Assembly: GCA_036785705.1 (NCBI GenBank)
Contig: JAWUZG010000136.1
Coordinates: forward strand, 2,480,001 to 2,544,000
DNA: 64,000 nt
Source: Acanthornis magna
Taxonomy: Eukaryota > Chordata > Aves > Passeriformes > Acanthizidae
Direction of reading: 5' to 3'
The position numbers were made by a program, and so were the translations under genes. This document shows, in pieces, positions 12,458 to 26,100 of this stretch (position 1 is the first letter of the stretch; every line of letters begins with the position of its first letter). The notes under the pieces are model-generated. The model searched no databases. It saw only the letters and a list, made by a program, of their open reading frames with translations, and was not told the origin of the DNA.

Positions 12458-15400
12458 GAGTTACAGCTCGAGTTTCTTTAAACCATTGTCAGAATAAAGT
12501 TAACGGTGAATTTGGGTGAAATCCTCCAGCTATACAACAATAAAGCTTGTAATAAAGCATATCTAAAAACTAGGAATGAATGCTCTCCCCTGTGATGACA
12601 CTGAAGGACCATTTTTATTGGAAATCACAGCAGCAATTTAAAATGGATTACTTTTTCTTAGAGAAGGGTGAGTCACAGCAGATTTCACCATTCCATCTAC
12701 AACTCCTTGTGATTCATCCTACCCAAATTTATAAAGCACTATATGTCTTTTTCTGAGACAGTCAGTCAGCCTTCCTTCGTGATCAAAAGAGAAATATACT
12801 TTTTTCCAGAGCACAGTTTATCTGACCTATTTTGGATGTTCACTTCTGACTGAGATGAATCAAACCCCAGTTTCCATGAACCACCCTGACTGTCAGGTTT
12901 CTGTTGTCTGTAGCAGGAACACAAGTGAATCGCTCTGATGTTCGTACTCACCAATAAGATGAAGTCAACTCTGTAACTTAAGTTTGAAGGAGAATCTCTG
13001 TGAACCCCAAGTGACCTGCAAAGTGGGTCCTAAGGAATGGTAGTCCCAAATAATGCACCAATCCAACACACTGCCAGGAGTCCTCTCCAAGGATTTTAGG
13101 TTCTTAGGTTTTCTGTGCACTGAACTGTAAAGAATTACTTGTAAAACCATAACACTCTGTTTGAATGAGAAAGGAAATTGTATTTTTCACTTGCCTCAAT
13201 CTTGTTGATCTAACATCATACAGATTAGGGGAATTGACAAGACTTTTTGCTTTTCTTTTTCTCCTTCTCCCTGCAGCATCTCCCTGCACAATGCTGTGCT
13301 TTGGTTAAGTTCACCATGCGAATAATTGAGGAATTAATTCTGTATATTGTCACTAAGTCATCCAGTGACCCCTCGCAGGGGCACGTGCTAACCAGAGCTG
13401 ATCTGGTGATATCAGGACAGTGAGCAGAGAACTTGCCATTCGAAGCTCTGTAAAGAATTGTACTCATGAGGTTCAATCAGAGGTAACACAAGTTTCAGCC
13501 ACAATTGGTATTTGTCTTTATGCTGAATGAAGAATTAACGCAAAAGCACAGTTTTTCCAGAAAAGTATAAACTGCAATGTGCATGGGTGAGTGAGAAAAT
13601 TTCGTTAGTTCTAAGGGTTAGGTCAATATTATTGAGAAAGTAAAATTTGTTTTATTGTCCAGTTTTAAAATACTTCCTTGTCACATGGTGTGCATACACA
13701 GCTTGAAGGTGAGAGGAATATTGTCCTCAGAAATAATTAGAGGAAAAAAACAAGTCCTCTCTAAGGGCCTGTCAGCAATTAACTAGGTGATCATATCACA
13801 GTGGTAACGTGCCCCTAATTTGGACTTCTTCCATCCTAATAGGGCAACCAAGGGATTTAAGTGCCAGATAAAAAACTAACCAGGGAGTATGATCAAGAAG
13901 GTTGTTAGGTGTGTTTTTTTCCAAGACACATAACACAATTAACAGTGTTAAAAACATTAGTTCTGCGCAGGACCTGCATCTTCAAAAGAAAATTAGAGGA
14001 GCGTTAAAATGAAATTTCAATGAGGACAACTTCAGACGTCAGGGCCCATAAGGGTGAGAAATAATGAGATGTTTATGAGGAGAAAAGCACAAAAAACACT
14101 TGCAGACTTATGGGTAATCTAAATACCTAAAGAATGCAAAGTGTGATGCTACACAAAGTGACTGAGCCAGAGGCATGACTGTGACTTCAGCAAGCACAAA
14201 AATGGACTGAATCAGACCGTAAACATCCTCAGAGCAATAGAAAATCTTTTAGTGAGGGAATCAAATGGACTATTAACTTAAATACTGAACTCCCTCATGC
14301 AGAGCTACTGTCCAATTTAAACACAAGAAATCAGAAAATTGTGGTAAATAAACAGAAGAGCTGATCTGATCAGAGTGGAGGGGTTGTTTTGACAGCAGTT
14401 GGAGCAGTCTCTAAGGTTAGTACTCACAGCGGAGGAGTTGCATCTCAGTTATGGATTTTTCCCCCAAAACAAGTAATGGGTTCAGAGACATAAATTCCAT
14501 GCAGAGTAGCAGTGCTCAGTCTTTGAGGAGTAAAAAGCTCCTGTTCAACTGCTGTAAATATTTTCAACACCCAAACTTAATCTACACAGACTTGAGGGAT
14601 TGGCTCCACAGGAGGTGTGTACTGAGGTTTGATTTGTTCATCATCCACAGTTCTCCTTTCCATGAAAAGTCCCAGGCTGCATCTGCAGACACCAAACTGT
14701 TGTTGCTGGAGGGAATGTAAGGACATTGCTGATTACCCCCTCGATGCCACCTCTCCTTGCAGGGACACGGACACCAATATTTATCTTGCCCATCACCAGG
14801 CTTCTCTGTGTGGGGTTGTTGCCTGACTTTCCCTTTGTAGTCAGGAGACAAAACTACAAATCTCCAGGGTGCATTTCACCTGAGAAAATTCTGATGTCTG
14901 GTACTAGAAGGGTCTGTTTCTTTCCACTGCGGAGCTGTATTTGCTTGCCCACGCAGAGCCTTCCTACTGTACAAAATGACTGTTGTTATAGGAGTGAGCA
15001 GTGTCAGAAGGAACAGAACAGTCCCTGGGGCTCCCTGGAGTATCCCCAGCCACAGGGGCAGGGAGGACTTACAGGCTGCCCAAACTTAGGGTGAAGTTAC
15101 ACTGCTCACAAATATGTTGTGGATACAAGTTGCTCATAGGATATTCTGACAACCCTTGGAGCAGGAGAAGAAGAGAGTTTGGTCTTTGGTGCTTCCCATA
15201 AAATTTGCATTTCTTTGCCATGCTAGTGAATTGCATAGCCATTCCGAGATTTGTCTGATAAAGCCACTATATGATGTTCATAAAGAAAATTGACTCCAGG
15301 ATTGATTTTATTTTTACCACCTTCTTGTTGGGGATTGAAATCTGTTGGTAATATATCTCCTTGATCTTTTATCTGCTAAGAGCTGGGGAAAAAAAAAAAA

Positions 15401-16498
15401 AAAGGAACTTATTTCTCTTTAGCTCATCATCTTAGTTCTATCCAGAGGATGAAGCTTTCAGGTTCATCAGATGATGTCCACGTGTTCCTCCACCGTGCTT
15501 CCTTTATTTACCTGAAGTCCAAACTTTCTCTTGTAGTAGATTTTGCTTTTTCTTCCACCCATAATGATTCATTTTTTCTTCTAATAAAAATAAATAACTA
15601 TATCACTAATAACTGGCCTTTTTTCCATCAGTAAAAATAACTAAATAAATAAAATGAAGACAGGAAAGAGTACAAGCCAAATGATCACAAAAGCCAAGTG
15701 TCTCCTGTCTTGCTGAAAGGGAGGGAGGAAGAATGCTCTTTAATCCAAACTTCATGATACTCTGTTACATCCAAGCTGTGAGGCAAATGTTCCCTGATGA
15801 GCAATTAGCAAGAAATCTGAGACTTGAAATCTTAAATCGTTCTTGTCTCTGATCTACAGGGTTGAGAAGTATGTCAGGGCATCAGAAGCTGCAGACATCA
15901 CCTTAATGAGATCTCCTGGTTAACTGTGAAACTTCTTTGAAGAGGGAGTTTGATCCCGGGGTGTGCTGGAAGCCTCCTGAGCAGGTTTCATTCCCATCAA
16001 GCCAGCACTCCTCACAAATCCTCAACCTCCACAGACACAGAAAAGTGGCTGATAAAAAGGTCCTTCCTTTACCCGTGGCAGGATCAAATGCTATGATAAG
16101 ATTTTTGTCAGGTTTGTGTCTAATGTGTTCTGTGAAGCTCAAGCAAAGAGAATCTCTTGCTCATTCTGGGCAATCCACACCGGTGACCAACTGAATTTAT
16201 CATCAGTGAAAATTCCCTCTTAACTTCAGAATTCTTTTGAGCAAGGAACCTAAGCCAATTATATTTTACCCTAGGTGCTTCCTATCCTCCTTGCAATGAT
16301 TTTTATGTGTAGATTGCACAACAAATTGTACAAAGACTCCTGGGGTTATACATGTTGAGAGCCTAATGAACGGGAAGAAAAAGGTGAAGAATATAACTAC
16401 ACTGCAGCATCCAAAAACTAGTACAGAACCTTGTTTTAAATAAAAGGAAAAAAGGAAAATAAAAAGAAAAAAAAAAAGAAAAAATAAAGAAAGAGAAT
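12458..16498. other. Unique DNA, no gene seen
   Basis: Several short frames occur on both strands between 12.7 and 15.2 kb, but they overlap one another and show no family resemblance. A run of 15 A lies near 15390. From about 16440 the plus strand becomes A-rich and leads into the polypurine tract. Confidence 0.5.
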
Positions 16499-16523
16499 AA
16501 AAGAAAAAAGAGGAGAAAAAAGA

Positions 16524-16898
16524 GGGAAGGGAAGGGAAGGGAAGGGAAGGGAAGGGAAGGGAAGGGAAGGGAAGGGAAGGGAAGGGAAGGGAAGGGAAGG
16601 GAAGGGAAGGGAAGGGAAGGGAAGGGAAGGGAAGGGAAGGGAAGGGAAGGGAAGGGAAGGGAAGGGAAGGGAAGGGAAGGGAAGGGAAGGGAAGGGAAGG
16701 GAAGGGAAGGGAAGGGAAGGGAAGGGAAGGGAAGGGAAGGGAAGGGAAGGGAAGGGAAGGGAAGGGAAGGGAAGGGAAGGGAAGGGAAGGGAAGGGAAGG
16801 GAAGGGAAGGGAAGGGAAGGGAAGGGAAGGGAAGGGAAGGGAAGGGAAGGGAAGGGAAGGGAAGGGAAGGGAAGGGAAGGGAAGGGAAGGGAAGGGAA
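16524..16898 (+). repeat. (GGGAA)75 microsatellite
   Basis: There are 375 bp in perfect register, giving exactly 75 copies with no substitutions visible. Such purity suggests a young or actively length-mutating locus; alternatively, the assembly may have smoothed it. Confidence 0.95.
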
Positions 16899-16904
16899 GA
16901 AGAA

Positions 16905-17109
16905 AAAAGAAAAGAAAAGAAAAGAAAAGAAAAGAAAAGAAAAGAAAAGAAAAGAAAAGAAAAGAAAAGAAAAGAAAAGAAAAGAAAAGAAAAGAAAAGA
17001 AAAGAAAAGAAAAGAAAAGAAAAGAAAAGAAAAGAAAAGAAAAGAAAAGAAAAGAAAAGAAAAGAAAAGAAAAGAAAAGAAAAGAAAAGAAAAGAAAAGA
17101 AAAGAAAAG
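16905..17109 (+). repeat. (AAAAG)41 microsatellite
   Basis: There are 205 bp of pure AAAAG, 41 copies, followed by a single interruption (agaaaag) and two more partial units to 17121. It is separated from the GGGAA array by only about 6 bp of A/G sequence. Confidence 0.95.
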
Positions 17110-17121
17110 AGAAAAGAAAAG

Positions 17122-18223
17122 TTGATTGGGTCACTGCAGAGATGCCATGAAGACATTAACCCAAGCAAGTGACGAGTTAATTGCTTGAAATTAATGGTAT
17201 AGTTTCTACCTAAGCATGCCTTCCTGAAAGAAAATAACTAGGCAATAAGAAAAAAAAAAACACCCAAATGAACTCATCAAGCTAGATATAAAACAGGAAA
17301 ATTAGAATTAGAATTAAGTGATTCAGGGAAAATTAAAGGATGATTCAAAGCTGACCTAGGTGTATGTATGGTCTTCATGTCAACACTGAATTGGTTCTAA
17401 ACAGCTGTAAACTCATTCATGTATTTATAAAATAGAGACACTTGTGCAACAGCTGCTTCCAAAAATGTGTTCCAAGGACTTACGGGGCGAGAGCTAAATA
17501 AATTCACAGGCTGAATGAACGGATTGGATTTTGAACTCTATTTGATGTCTTGTGTCATTTGGATCTCTTAGAGGTAGAAAAAACCCAATATATATAGACC
17601 AAGGTGCCACAGGAGTGTTTCTACAAACTACAGTTTAGGATGAGCTCTCAAGGCAGCTCAGCCACCACACAGCAACTAGAAATTAGGCACAGGAAAGGAA
17701 GTCAAATTATGCAGCCTTCCTTTTCTGTAAATCTCACACCTGTTTTCTTATTTAGGAAAAAAAAAACAATCCACAAATCAATGCTACCCTGATTTAAAAG
17801 TACAACTTCCATTGATTGCAGAAAACAAATATCTGTATTGATTATTCCACTGCCCTCTCCTCCTTGCATTTCAAACCTTTTCCCTCTCTACATACCTTTC
17901 AAACCTGAGTACATGTTGCCAAATTTGTTGGTCAGGGAAGTAAGTTGCAACCTATTAAAATTTTATCTTTCCTCTTCCGTGCCATTTCGCTTTGACCAGA
18001 CACCTGAATTCAGCGTCTGCTCCCACTCTGACAAGATTTCCCAACCCATAGGGTGGGAACAGCTGCCAGGCTGGGGACCAGGAGAAATCTGATATTCCAA
18101 ATCATCCTCAAGAAACTTCAATACAGGTATAAAATGGGTGGGTTTTTTTCTTCAAATAAAGTAGAAACCATGGTGAAAAAATACGGTAAATTTAAAACAT
18201 AATTCGGAGATACTATAAAGTGG
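17122..18223. other. Unique AT-rich DNA, no gene seen
   Basis: Short frames only. I see no repeat family or exon-like structure. Confidence 0.5.
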
Positions 18224-18360
18224 AATATAATATAATATAATATAATATAATATAATATAATATAATATAATATAATATAATATAATATAATATAATATAA
18301 TATAATATAATATATAATTTATATAATTTATATAATTTATATAATTTATATAATTTATAT
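18224..18360. repeat. (TATAA)n array followed by 9-bp TATATAATT repeat
   Basis: About 17 copies of TATAA (18224-18310) pass directly into five and a half copies of the 9-mer tatataatt (18311-18360). The sequence is self-complementary in part and could extrude as cruciform or unwind easily. The open frame on the minus strand is repeat-derived. Confidence 0.93.
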
Positions 18361-18445
18361 AGTATAATTAATATAATATATATCATATAATATCTCCACA
18401 TACCAGAAATGTGGTAGACTGACACAGTTGTAGGCTGAACAAAAG

Positions 18446-18506
18446 TCATAGAATCATGGAGTGATTTTGGTTGGAAGGGACCTTAAATGTCATCTAGTTC
18501 CAACTA
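18446..18506 (-). mobile_element. CR1 LINE 3' end fragment
   Basis: It begins tcatagaatcatggagtg, followed by ttggttggaagggacctt and catctagttccaac. This is the reverse complement of the CR1 3' terminus and is only about 60 bp long. Confidence 0.85.
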
Positions 18507-18971
18507 GATGATGAGAATGCAAAGGTACATTTAAAAATTCAAACATTAAACAACAGTTTAAAGCCATTATCACTTGTCATTCCATGATGTTGTCCAAAGT
18601 CCCTCTCCTGCAGTGATTGAAGGCATGGACTTCACAGGATGGTGGAGAGCAAAGTGATATTTCCTTATTGCACATTGATAATTCCTTACATACAACACAA
18701 ACAGGAAGCAACTCTGCACTACAAAGTGCCCCAATTAACTATCGCATTTCACAACATTACCCTTTATGGCAACAAGTAAACAATGCCTATTAAGGTAACA
18801 AGAGGTGTTTCTCACTTCTAACAGGTCCAGCAGTTCACAGACTCACAATGCAGCCTTTCCACTTCCCCATTAGCCAGGATGTTTTTTACTGGTCCTGGGG
18901 CTTCTCCTGCATTAGAGACAAAAGATCACTTTGGCTTTCAAGGCCTGTTGCTCTGCTACCTCTATCCTGTA

Positions 18972-19355
18972 ACCCCACACTCTCCAGCTCTCGTGGAGCC
19001 CCTTTGGGCACTGGAAGGTGCCAGAAGGTCCCCTTGGAGCCTTTTCTTCTCCAGGTGAGCACCCCCAGCTCTCCCAGCCTGGATCCATAGCAGAGGGGCT
19101 CCAGCCCTGTGAGCACCTTCTTGGCCTCCTCTGGACTCACTCAGCAGTTCCTTGTCCTTCTTTTTCTGGGGACCCCAGATGTGGACACAGCTCTGCAGGT
19201 GGGGTCTCACCTGAGCAGGGCAGAGGGACAGAATCCCCTCCCTCACCCTGCCCACCCTGCCTTGGAAGCACCCCAGGGTATGGTTGGTTTCTGGGCTGCC
19301 TGTGCTCTTTGTCTGGGTCATGTTGAACTTCTTGTCAACCAATTCCCATCAAATG
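18972..19355 (-). mobile_element. CR1 LINE internal/3' region fragment
   Basis: Read on the minus strand, the segment carries the CR1 landmarks for the C-terminal reverse-transcriptase region. These include gtgagaccccacctgcagag, a tgtccacatctgggg-type run, aagaaggacaaggaactgct, and the pattern around ccttctggcaccttccagtg. The reading frame is broken. It lies about 0.5 kb right of the other CR1 end and may be part of the same insertion split by unrelated sequence, or a separate copy. Confidence 0.8.
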
Positions 19356-22313
19356 TCAATCACTCTGATTTAAGTGGTACCTTGCAAGTTATTCATTACA
19401 TTGTTTTGCTTATTCCCAATAAATTATAGCAGCTAATTAAGTTATTGATTTCAGCATTGTTACCTGTCCCTTGCTGCCCTCAGGTCCTGACAGGAAATTT
19501 TCTGATATTTGGGGGAGAGTGGAGGGTGCAGGGGGGGAAGATGAAGAGAAACATCACGTCCAAGTTTTAGTCCAGCAGCAGTTTATGGGTACTATAAAAG
19601 AAAACTGAATGCTTCATTCAATCTTTCCTCTATCTTTTCTCTTTAGCAGTTAGTCTCTTCTTTCATTATTTAGACTTAATTCTGAAAAACACTAGAAACG
19701 GAAACTGTGTATAAAACTCTTTTTACAATTTCTTCATGAGAGAAAAAAGCCATCCTGTTGCAGAGAGTTCTCATGGGCTAAACATTTTTGCAGGAAGCCA
19801 ATGCAACTTTACATTTTAAGACCCAAGTGAAACTGTGCTGTCTGCATCAGCACTCAGGACACGAGATCAGAATTAATGTCTACCTTAGGTAAAAAAGAGG
19901 TTGAATCTGGGAGCAAATATTGGGGATATCAACTCCAAAATAAGTACTTTCACACAAGTGCCAACCTAATGAGAAGGTGGCCAGCTCCTTAAAAATAAGA
20001 AGTCACATGGGGGCCTAAATAGTGATACCAACATCTTTAGCATCCCCTTCCAGTGCTCCAGCCATCTGAACACTAACGGGGAAGGCAGCATAGCCTCCTG
20101 CCTGGCTGGAATGAGGCTTGGAGGGCCAAACACATCCCAAGCACACCCAGCAGCTTCAAAGGCCACCAGTTCAGTGTTAGAAAGCCCAGAGACTTCTCAC
20201 CAGTGCAGAATAGTTCGTAAGGTTCCAGAATAATTGGAAATAAACAACTGTTGGAGCTTGTAGGGCTTTTGTCTGGCTGCTCCTGACTCATACAAATAGT
20301 CAACTGCCAAGCTGTGGGAAAAAGACTAAATTTGAAAATCAAAGTGTGTGAACAAAATATGTCCGTAGAGTTTAAGCCACATTATTCAGCCAAGCAGCTA
20401 AATACAGGTTTATTTCTCAGTAGACTTGATTCCATTTGCTGGACTTGGAGGCAAAGGAATGTTTTTATTAGAAAATCATATTGTCTGTAATCAAACATTC
20501 TTGTACTGAAAGAAGACACCATGCCATAAATCTAAGTGTTTAAGTGTTTTGAAGTAGCAAAAAATTACATGTATTTTTCTATTTCCCCTATTAGCCACAA
20601 AAGTACAAGCCAATTGACTCCTACCAAACAAGACTGAAATATCTTTTCCTATATTTTATCCGTAAGAACTCTATACAACCCTTCATCCCACACCCACGTG
20701 GTTGTCTGTTGCTTTCTTATTCCTTTATTCATTTATTTTTCTCCCAACATTGGCAGATATTCCATACTCACTCTGAGACATCTGTTTCTGCTACTGCTGG
20801 GCATGCAGACCATTAATTAAATTTTATCTTGATGCTTTAATTTTCAAACCACCTATTGGGCATCTCCATATGATCAATATGCAACTTATTTTTCCTCAGG
20901 AGAATACACATCTTATTTGCAATGCAAGAAAAGAATACAGTACATTCCATTTTTTTCACAGCTCTTCTGAGAGTACAAAGCCATTTTCAAATTATTTTCC
21001 TCAGCTGAACTCAGTTTTATTTAATCTCACCCTCTCCCAAGGGAGTTGCAGCTGCACTTTTGTACTGTTTCCTTTATTTGTTGTCTACCATGTCGTACAG
21101 ATGATTGTTTTTTAAGGCACAGCAAGAAAAGTAGAAAATACAGCTTGAGATAGCCCTGAAAGCTTTATTTGGCTGAAGAGATTTGGTTTTGATGGTTTTT
21201 TTCAGTGACCAACACTCTTCACTCTAACTTGGTTCTACTCTTCCCTAATTTCCCCTGTTGTCCTAAGAAACAAAGAACAGCAAAACAAGATTTTGCCTCC
21301 CTAAAGAGATATTGTTCTTTGTAGATCCCTTTGTCAGCTGTGCAGGAAAAAGAGAATATATCCTCAACAGAGAGGTGTTTAATATGGGATGGACACAGCC
21401 CTATGTCCCAGTACAGAAAAGAAAAGGACTGAGAACCACAGAAATGACATCAGATAACTTGGCAACATCTGTGAGGAAGGCTCAGAAGGTGTTGGAAAGG
21501 GTTTATTTCAAGTTTGCAGGACATTGGGGTCCACCAGGCAGTATCACCCCTGTTTCTTGAACTTAGAGATCATCTGTGCTCAGGCTGTTTGGCTTAAAAA
21601 AAAACACATCTGAGATGGCTCACTATGGCATATGCCTGAGCAAGTTTTTTTCTTAATGAGTGATCTGACAAAAATGGACACATTCTACTGGGAAATAAAA
21701 ACCCCAGTTTTAAAGAATTTTTTACACTAAGATGTCTGTAAAAGATTGCATAGTTCTTTTACAGAAATTCATTTAACAGAAATTCTTTTACAATTTAGAA
21801 AGTATTTTCATTTCTTTGCTTTGAAACATCTTCATTTTTTGCTGTTGGAGGTAGGATCAAATGTTTCCAGCCTCATACAAACAAGATTTTCTGTGTATGA
21901 GCTATGTGGAGATTTCAAATTTCTGCATCCAAATTTGAAACGATCGAGGGCTATCCTTTGGTCACGAGAAATAAGCAGTGCATTAGTCAGCTCAGTGGAG
22001 GACTTGACTGCCTTTGTAACCCCCATTTCCTTTATGCCATCCCAGAAAAGGTTAGCGGTGCAGCCCCGACGGTAATGACTCTGACATTTCAAGGCACATC
22101 TAACAAACATCAGCACAGAGACACAACCCTCCAGCACAGTTTCAGGCCATTGATTTGTCTCCATCCACAGCAACTAACTTCAGTGTCACGTGGCTTAATT
22201 AATCAATGTTGGTAAACTATTTGTAGGGTGAAATTCCATTAGACTGTTTTAGTAAATTTGGGTTGTTTCTACACCTGATTTTTTAATTTGTTTGTTTCAT
22301 TAGTGTTTGATTT
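19356..22313. other. Unique DNA, no gene seen
   Basis: There are short frames on both strands around 20.0-20.3 and 21.7-22.2 kb without recognisable domains. No exon-like structure or repeat family is seen. Confidence 0.5.
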
Positions 22314-22366
22314 TTGTTTGTTTGTTTGTTTGTTTGTTTGTTTGTTTGTTTGTTTGTTTGTTTGTT
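22314..22366 (+). repeat. (TTTG)13 microsatellite
   Basis: About 13 uninterrupted tetranucleotide copies, preceded by degenerate TTTG/TTTC sequence. Confidence 0.95.
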
Positions 22367-23095
22367 GTTAAAAGCGTGATAATTTTTGTGCAGCACTGGA
22401 ACAAAAATAAAATAGGGTCTTAATGCTGTTCTAACACTACAAAATCAGTGAAACATCCGTCTTATCCAGGGAGAAGTCCTCTTGGAAGTCATACTGAAGC
22501 AGAAATGTCCAGATTATTTTGGAATGAAAAATGCGTGGTGGAAGAGACTGTGAGCTGTTATGAAATGAAATAGAATTATCTGGGCTTTGTGCTCTGAAAT
22601 ACTGCTTCTCATAATTGTATAGGGAAAAAAACCCAAAACAACTTAAATTGGCAAATGATTCTTTCTATTGTAAGAATATTAGAACTGAAAAAATTCTCAC
22701 AGTGATCTTTGATGATCCCTTAAAAAAAATAGATTAATATGCTGAATTTACAGTGTCCCTTCCTATGATTTCTTCTTTTAAAGTTAGTCACCATCTCAAC
22801 AGAAGCAGAACATTGGATCACAGTGAGATTTTAGTTTCACCATTCAGACAAAAGTGAAATATTTTCTCCCTCTCTTGCCTCTGTAATGCAACACGTATCT
22901 GACAAATGTATAAAGTGCTGTTGAGGGAGAACGGGAGAATTTTCATCCTGTTGTGTTGTAGGTTGTAAGGAGTCCACTAAGGACAGGACAATCAACTTCG
23001 AGTTCAGTGGTAGAGGGAAAAGAGAAAGGGAGAGAAATCAATGTTTTCAGGCTTTATTGTGAAAAACTGGAAAAAAATAAATACAGGAGATGATA

Positions 23096-23192
23096 AAGCC
23101 AGGCTGGATGAGGCTACAAACAACTGATCTGGTGGAAGGTGTCCCTGCCTTGAGGTCCTTTCAGACCCAAACCATTCTGTGATTCTGTGATA
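23096..23192 (+). mobile_element. CR1 LINE 3' end fragment
   Basis: It contains aaagccaggctggatgaggc, ctggtggaaggtgtccctgc and aaaccattctgtgattctgt, the sense 3' end of CR1. It has an internal deletion compared with fuller copies. Confidence 0.85.
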
Positions 23193-26100
23193 AAATTCTA
23201 GCCCACAGAAGACCAAGGAGAGTTTTACCATTAGCTCCAATGGGGTCAAGTATGTACCCAGTGCCCTCTAAAATCTGATGCTGAAGCTTCTGTTACAAGA
23301 CATGTTTGTGTAGGGGTCATCACAGAAAATAACCTTTGCAGCAAGGAAAAGCATCCTGATCAAAAGGGCAAAGATGTTATGTAATCCTAGAGAACTCTCC
23401 CTTGCTCTGTTCTTTGTGCCACAGCCAACGAATAAAATCTTGGGAAAAAATACAAAAATCAAATCCAAAACTACAGTAACAAAATACTCTTGAAGGGAAG
23501 AAAGCTGCATCACCTTTAGACCAAAACCCCCAGCAAACCTGCATTCCAAAGAGAATGACTGGGGGATTCAACCATTTCCATAATTTCACATGGATTGTTT
23601 CCCACTTACCACATCATGATCACTTCAATTCCCTTAGTATTTGTTTAAAAAAAAGTATGTCTGTAGCTCAAACTAGGAAACTGCTGTAAATTTCCTGTGA
23701 CTGGATGAGTTAAACAGAATGGGTGTGCTACACACAGTGTGATGAGGGGAGGGTGCCACAATTTCCAATAAATTTAGCTCTCTTTCATTGAGAATCAAGT
23801 TCAGTCAGGTACCGTGAGACAGCTCTGGGGCAGCCAACCTTTGGGCTAAATTCAAGTGAAACAATGCCAAGCAATCAATTAGAAAGTTTTACTTATGACA
23901 GCAAGGATTTAAACCTTATGACAAGTTGAACAGCAGAAAGGCGTTAACATTTCTGTACCGCCCATGGATTAAACTTCTCTGAACAGCCCATAACAGCAGC
24001 AGATTCAAATTTAACCTCACAACAGACAGGCTGAACAGCAATTTAAACTTTTTGGTAGAGGAAGAAAGGAAGAGGGAAAGATAAGAAAATGAAGAGAATG
24101 GATCTGGGTCAGCACCCTGGGTCCCAGCACTGTCCTGGGTCCGGCTCCTGCGATGGCACTCCCAGCACCTCAGTTGAGTTATTTTACCTCACACAAGCAC
24201 ACTTTGTTATTCTCAAACTTCTCAGAAGGGGTTGAGGTCTGTCTCAAACTTGCTTTTAGAGATATTTGCCCAAGATAGGGAAGCTGGTCTCAGAAAATCG
24301 CTGTCTTGCCTCCTCTAGACCCTGTTTTCAAACCACACCTTGTCTGGTTGGCATGGCAACATTCCTGTTCTCTTCTGTTGAGTGTTTGAGGTATTGACTC
24401 TTTCAGGTTTACATTAACTCTTTCAGCTTTTTACTCTCCACAGTCGTCATTCTTATTTAATGTTCCTTACGTTAAGGATAATAAGAAACACTCTACCTGA
24501 ATTCTCTTCTCCTAATGCTGTTGGATCCTCCCATTAGATTCACACTGTAAAAAGGATTTTTCTTCTTGAAGGAGCATATAGATCTTGCTTTGTCAGTTCT
24601 GACTTATCTTTTTGGCTGTTTAGACAAGAAAACAGCAGAAATTTCCTCATAAAACTTTGGTGAAACTCCCATGACAAATTTGTATGAAGACTTCACTGTA
24701 GGTTTTCTGCCTTCTTCCTTTCTTTCCTCTGGGGAATCAATACAAATCAATATAATCTCAGGCAGATTAGTTTAAATGCCTTGTTCTTCACAGGACTAAA
24801 GGTTGGTACAGATTATTTAATCATCTTTACCAGTATTTTTGGAGTGAGGAACAAGCAAGCAAAATATGCACACAAACTGTTCAAGTAGTGAAATTCTCAT
24901 CACCTTCCTCTGAGCTGACTTTATTCCAACCTAAAATAAGAACTTCCCCAACAAAACTTATCAGGGAAAAGAACCAAGGGCTGAAAAAATTCTGCTGATA
25001 CTGCTGCTTGCTTGGAAAGAACCAAGTCAAAACTCCTATAAACTACAACAACACCATTGTACAAAGAAATGGAGGCAGGACTGAGTCATGGCGTGATATT
25101 CTTTATTATATTGAGCTCATCTTCCTTTCATCTTCTGGGGGTATTTCTAACATTCTGAGTACTATCAAAATCTCATTCAACCCCACTAACATTAATTCAG
25201 GGCTTCATAAATTTATTAAACGGATTGCAGGGTGATCTGGTACTTAGAGAACTTTGATTTAAGTGTGCCTTTCATACATTTTTATTTTCTCATCATTTTT
25301 TTCCAACGAGCTGTGGCTACCATTGGTGCCTAACCTTCATCTAAAAAATGTAATCCATGGATCAAGCATTTCACTAAACTGATTGGTTCTCTTCCCCTTC
25401 ATCAAATCATGATTGGCCCCACTGTAGACCTGGCTTTATGTGTCCAAGAATGGAAAAAAATCACATATTTTGTGGGGATTGGTGTCATTCAGATGCTCAG
25501 AAAGGAAATTCTGGTTGAAATTCACACTCTCAGACTTTCTGTCTAATGTTTGCTCAGACCAGTGACTTTCTACTACACAATTTGATGACAACACAATACC
25601 CAAGGGGTGAGATCCAGCACCCTGAGTACTTCATTAAAAGGCCAAATTCACAGATTTTTTTGCCCACTTGACTCTGGTGCTAAAAGTTGAATTCTTTCCT
25701 CTCTCTTTTTCAGGAAAAATGGTGAATCTTCCACCATAAAATCATGTAATCTGGTGGGCAGGGCAGAACAGCCTGAACCTGTTCCCACTAATCCAGAAAT
25801 CAATCCCAAGTCTTCTAACGAGGAATTGTGCAAACCTTGGGTGACAGTCCTGCCTTTGTTTTAAGAACTGTGAGTCCTCATTAGCTCAGCCCTCCGCTCC
25901 ATCTGATCCTCTGCAGGCAGAAACTGCAGAGCTGGTCACGATATCTTAGCTTGAATATAAATTAAATGAGCAAGGGTGACATAGTCTGAATGCCTGATAG
26001 GGACTGACATGGAGTTTGCCTCTAAAATTAAAGCCTGATTACAATTTTTTTTAACTCATTTTTTTTACTGCTATTATTTTTTTTCTTAGTCTCTATCTCT

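Larger units (their letters stand above)
16499..17121 (+). repeat. 623-bp uninterrupted polypurine tract
   Basis: After the T at 16498 no pyrimidine appears on the plus strand until the T at 17122. The tract contains two pentanucleotide arrays joined by a short purine spacer. Long mirror-symmetric homopurine DNA is a known substrate for intramolecular triplex (H-DNA) and a replication obstacle. The 300- and 232-codon minus-strand frames that span it (repeats of SLPFP and FLFFS) are low-complexity artefacts. Confidence 0.95.

Noticed and set aside
16266..17168. Minus-strand ORFs of 300 and 232 codons
   Set aside because: They translate the GGGAA and AAAAG arrays into SLPFP and FLFFS repeats; no real protein signal.
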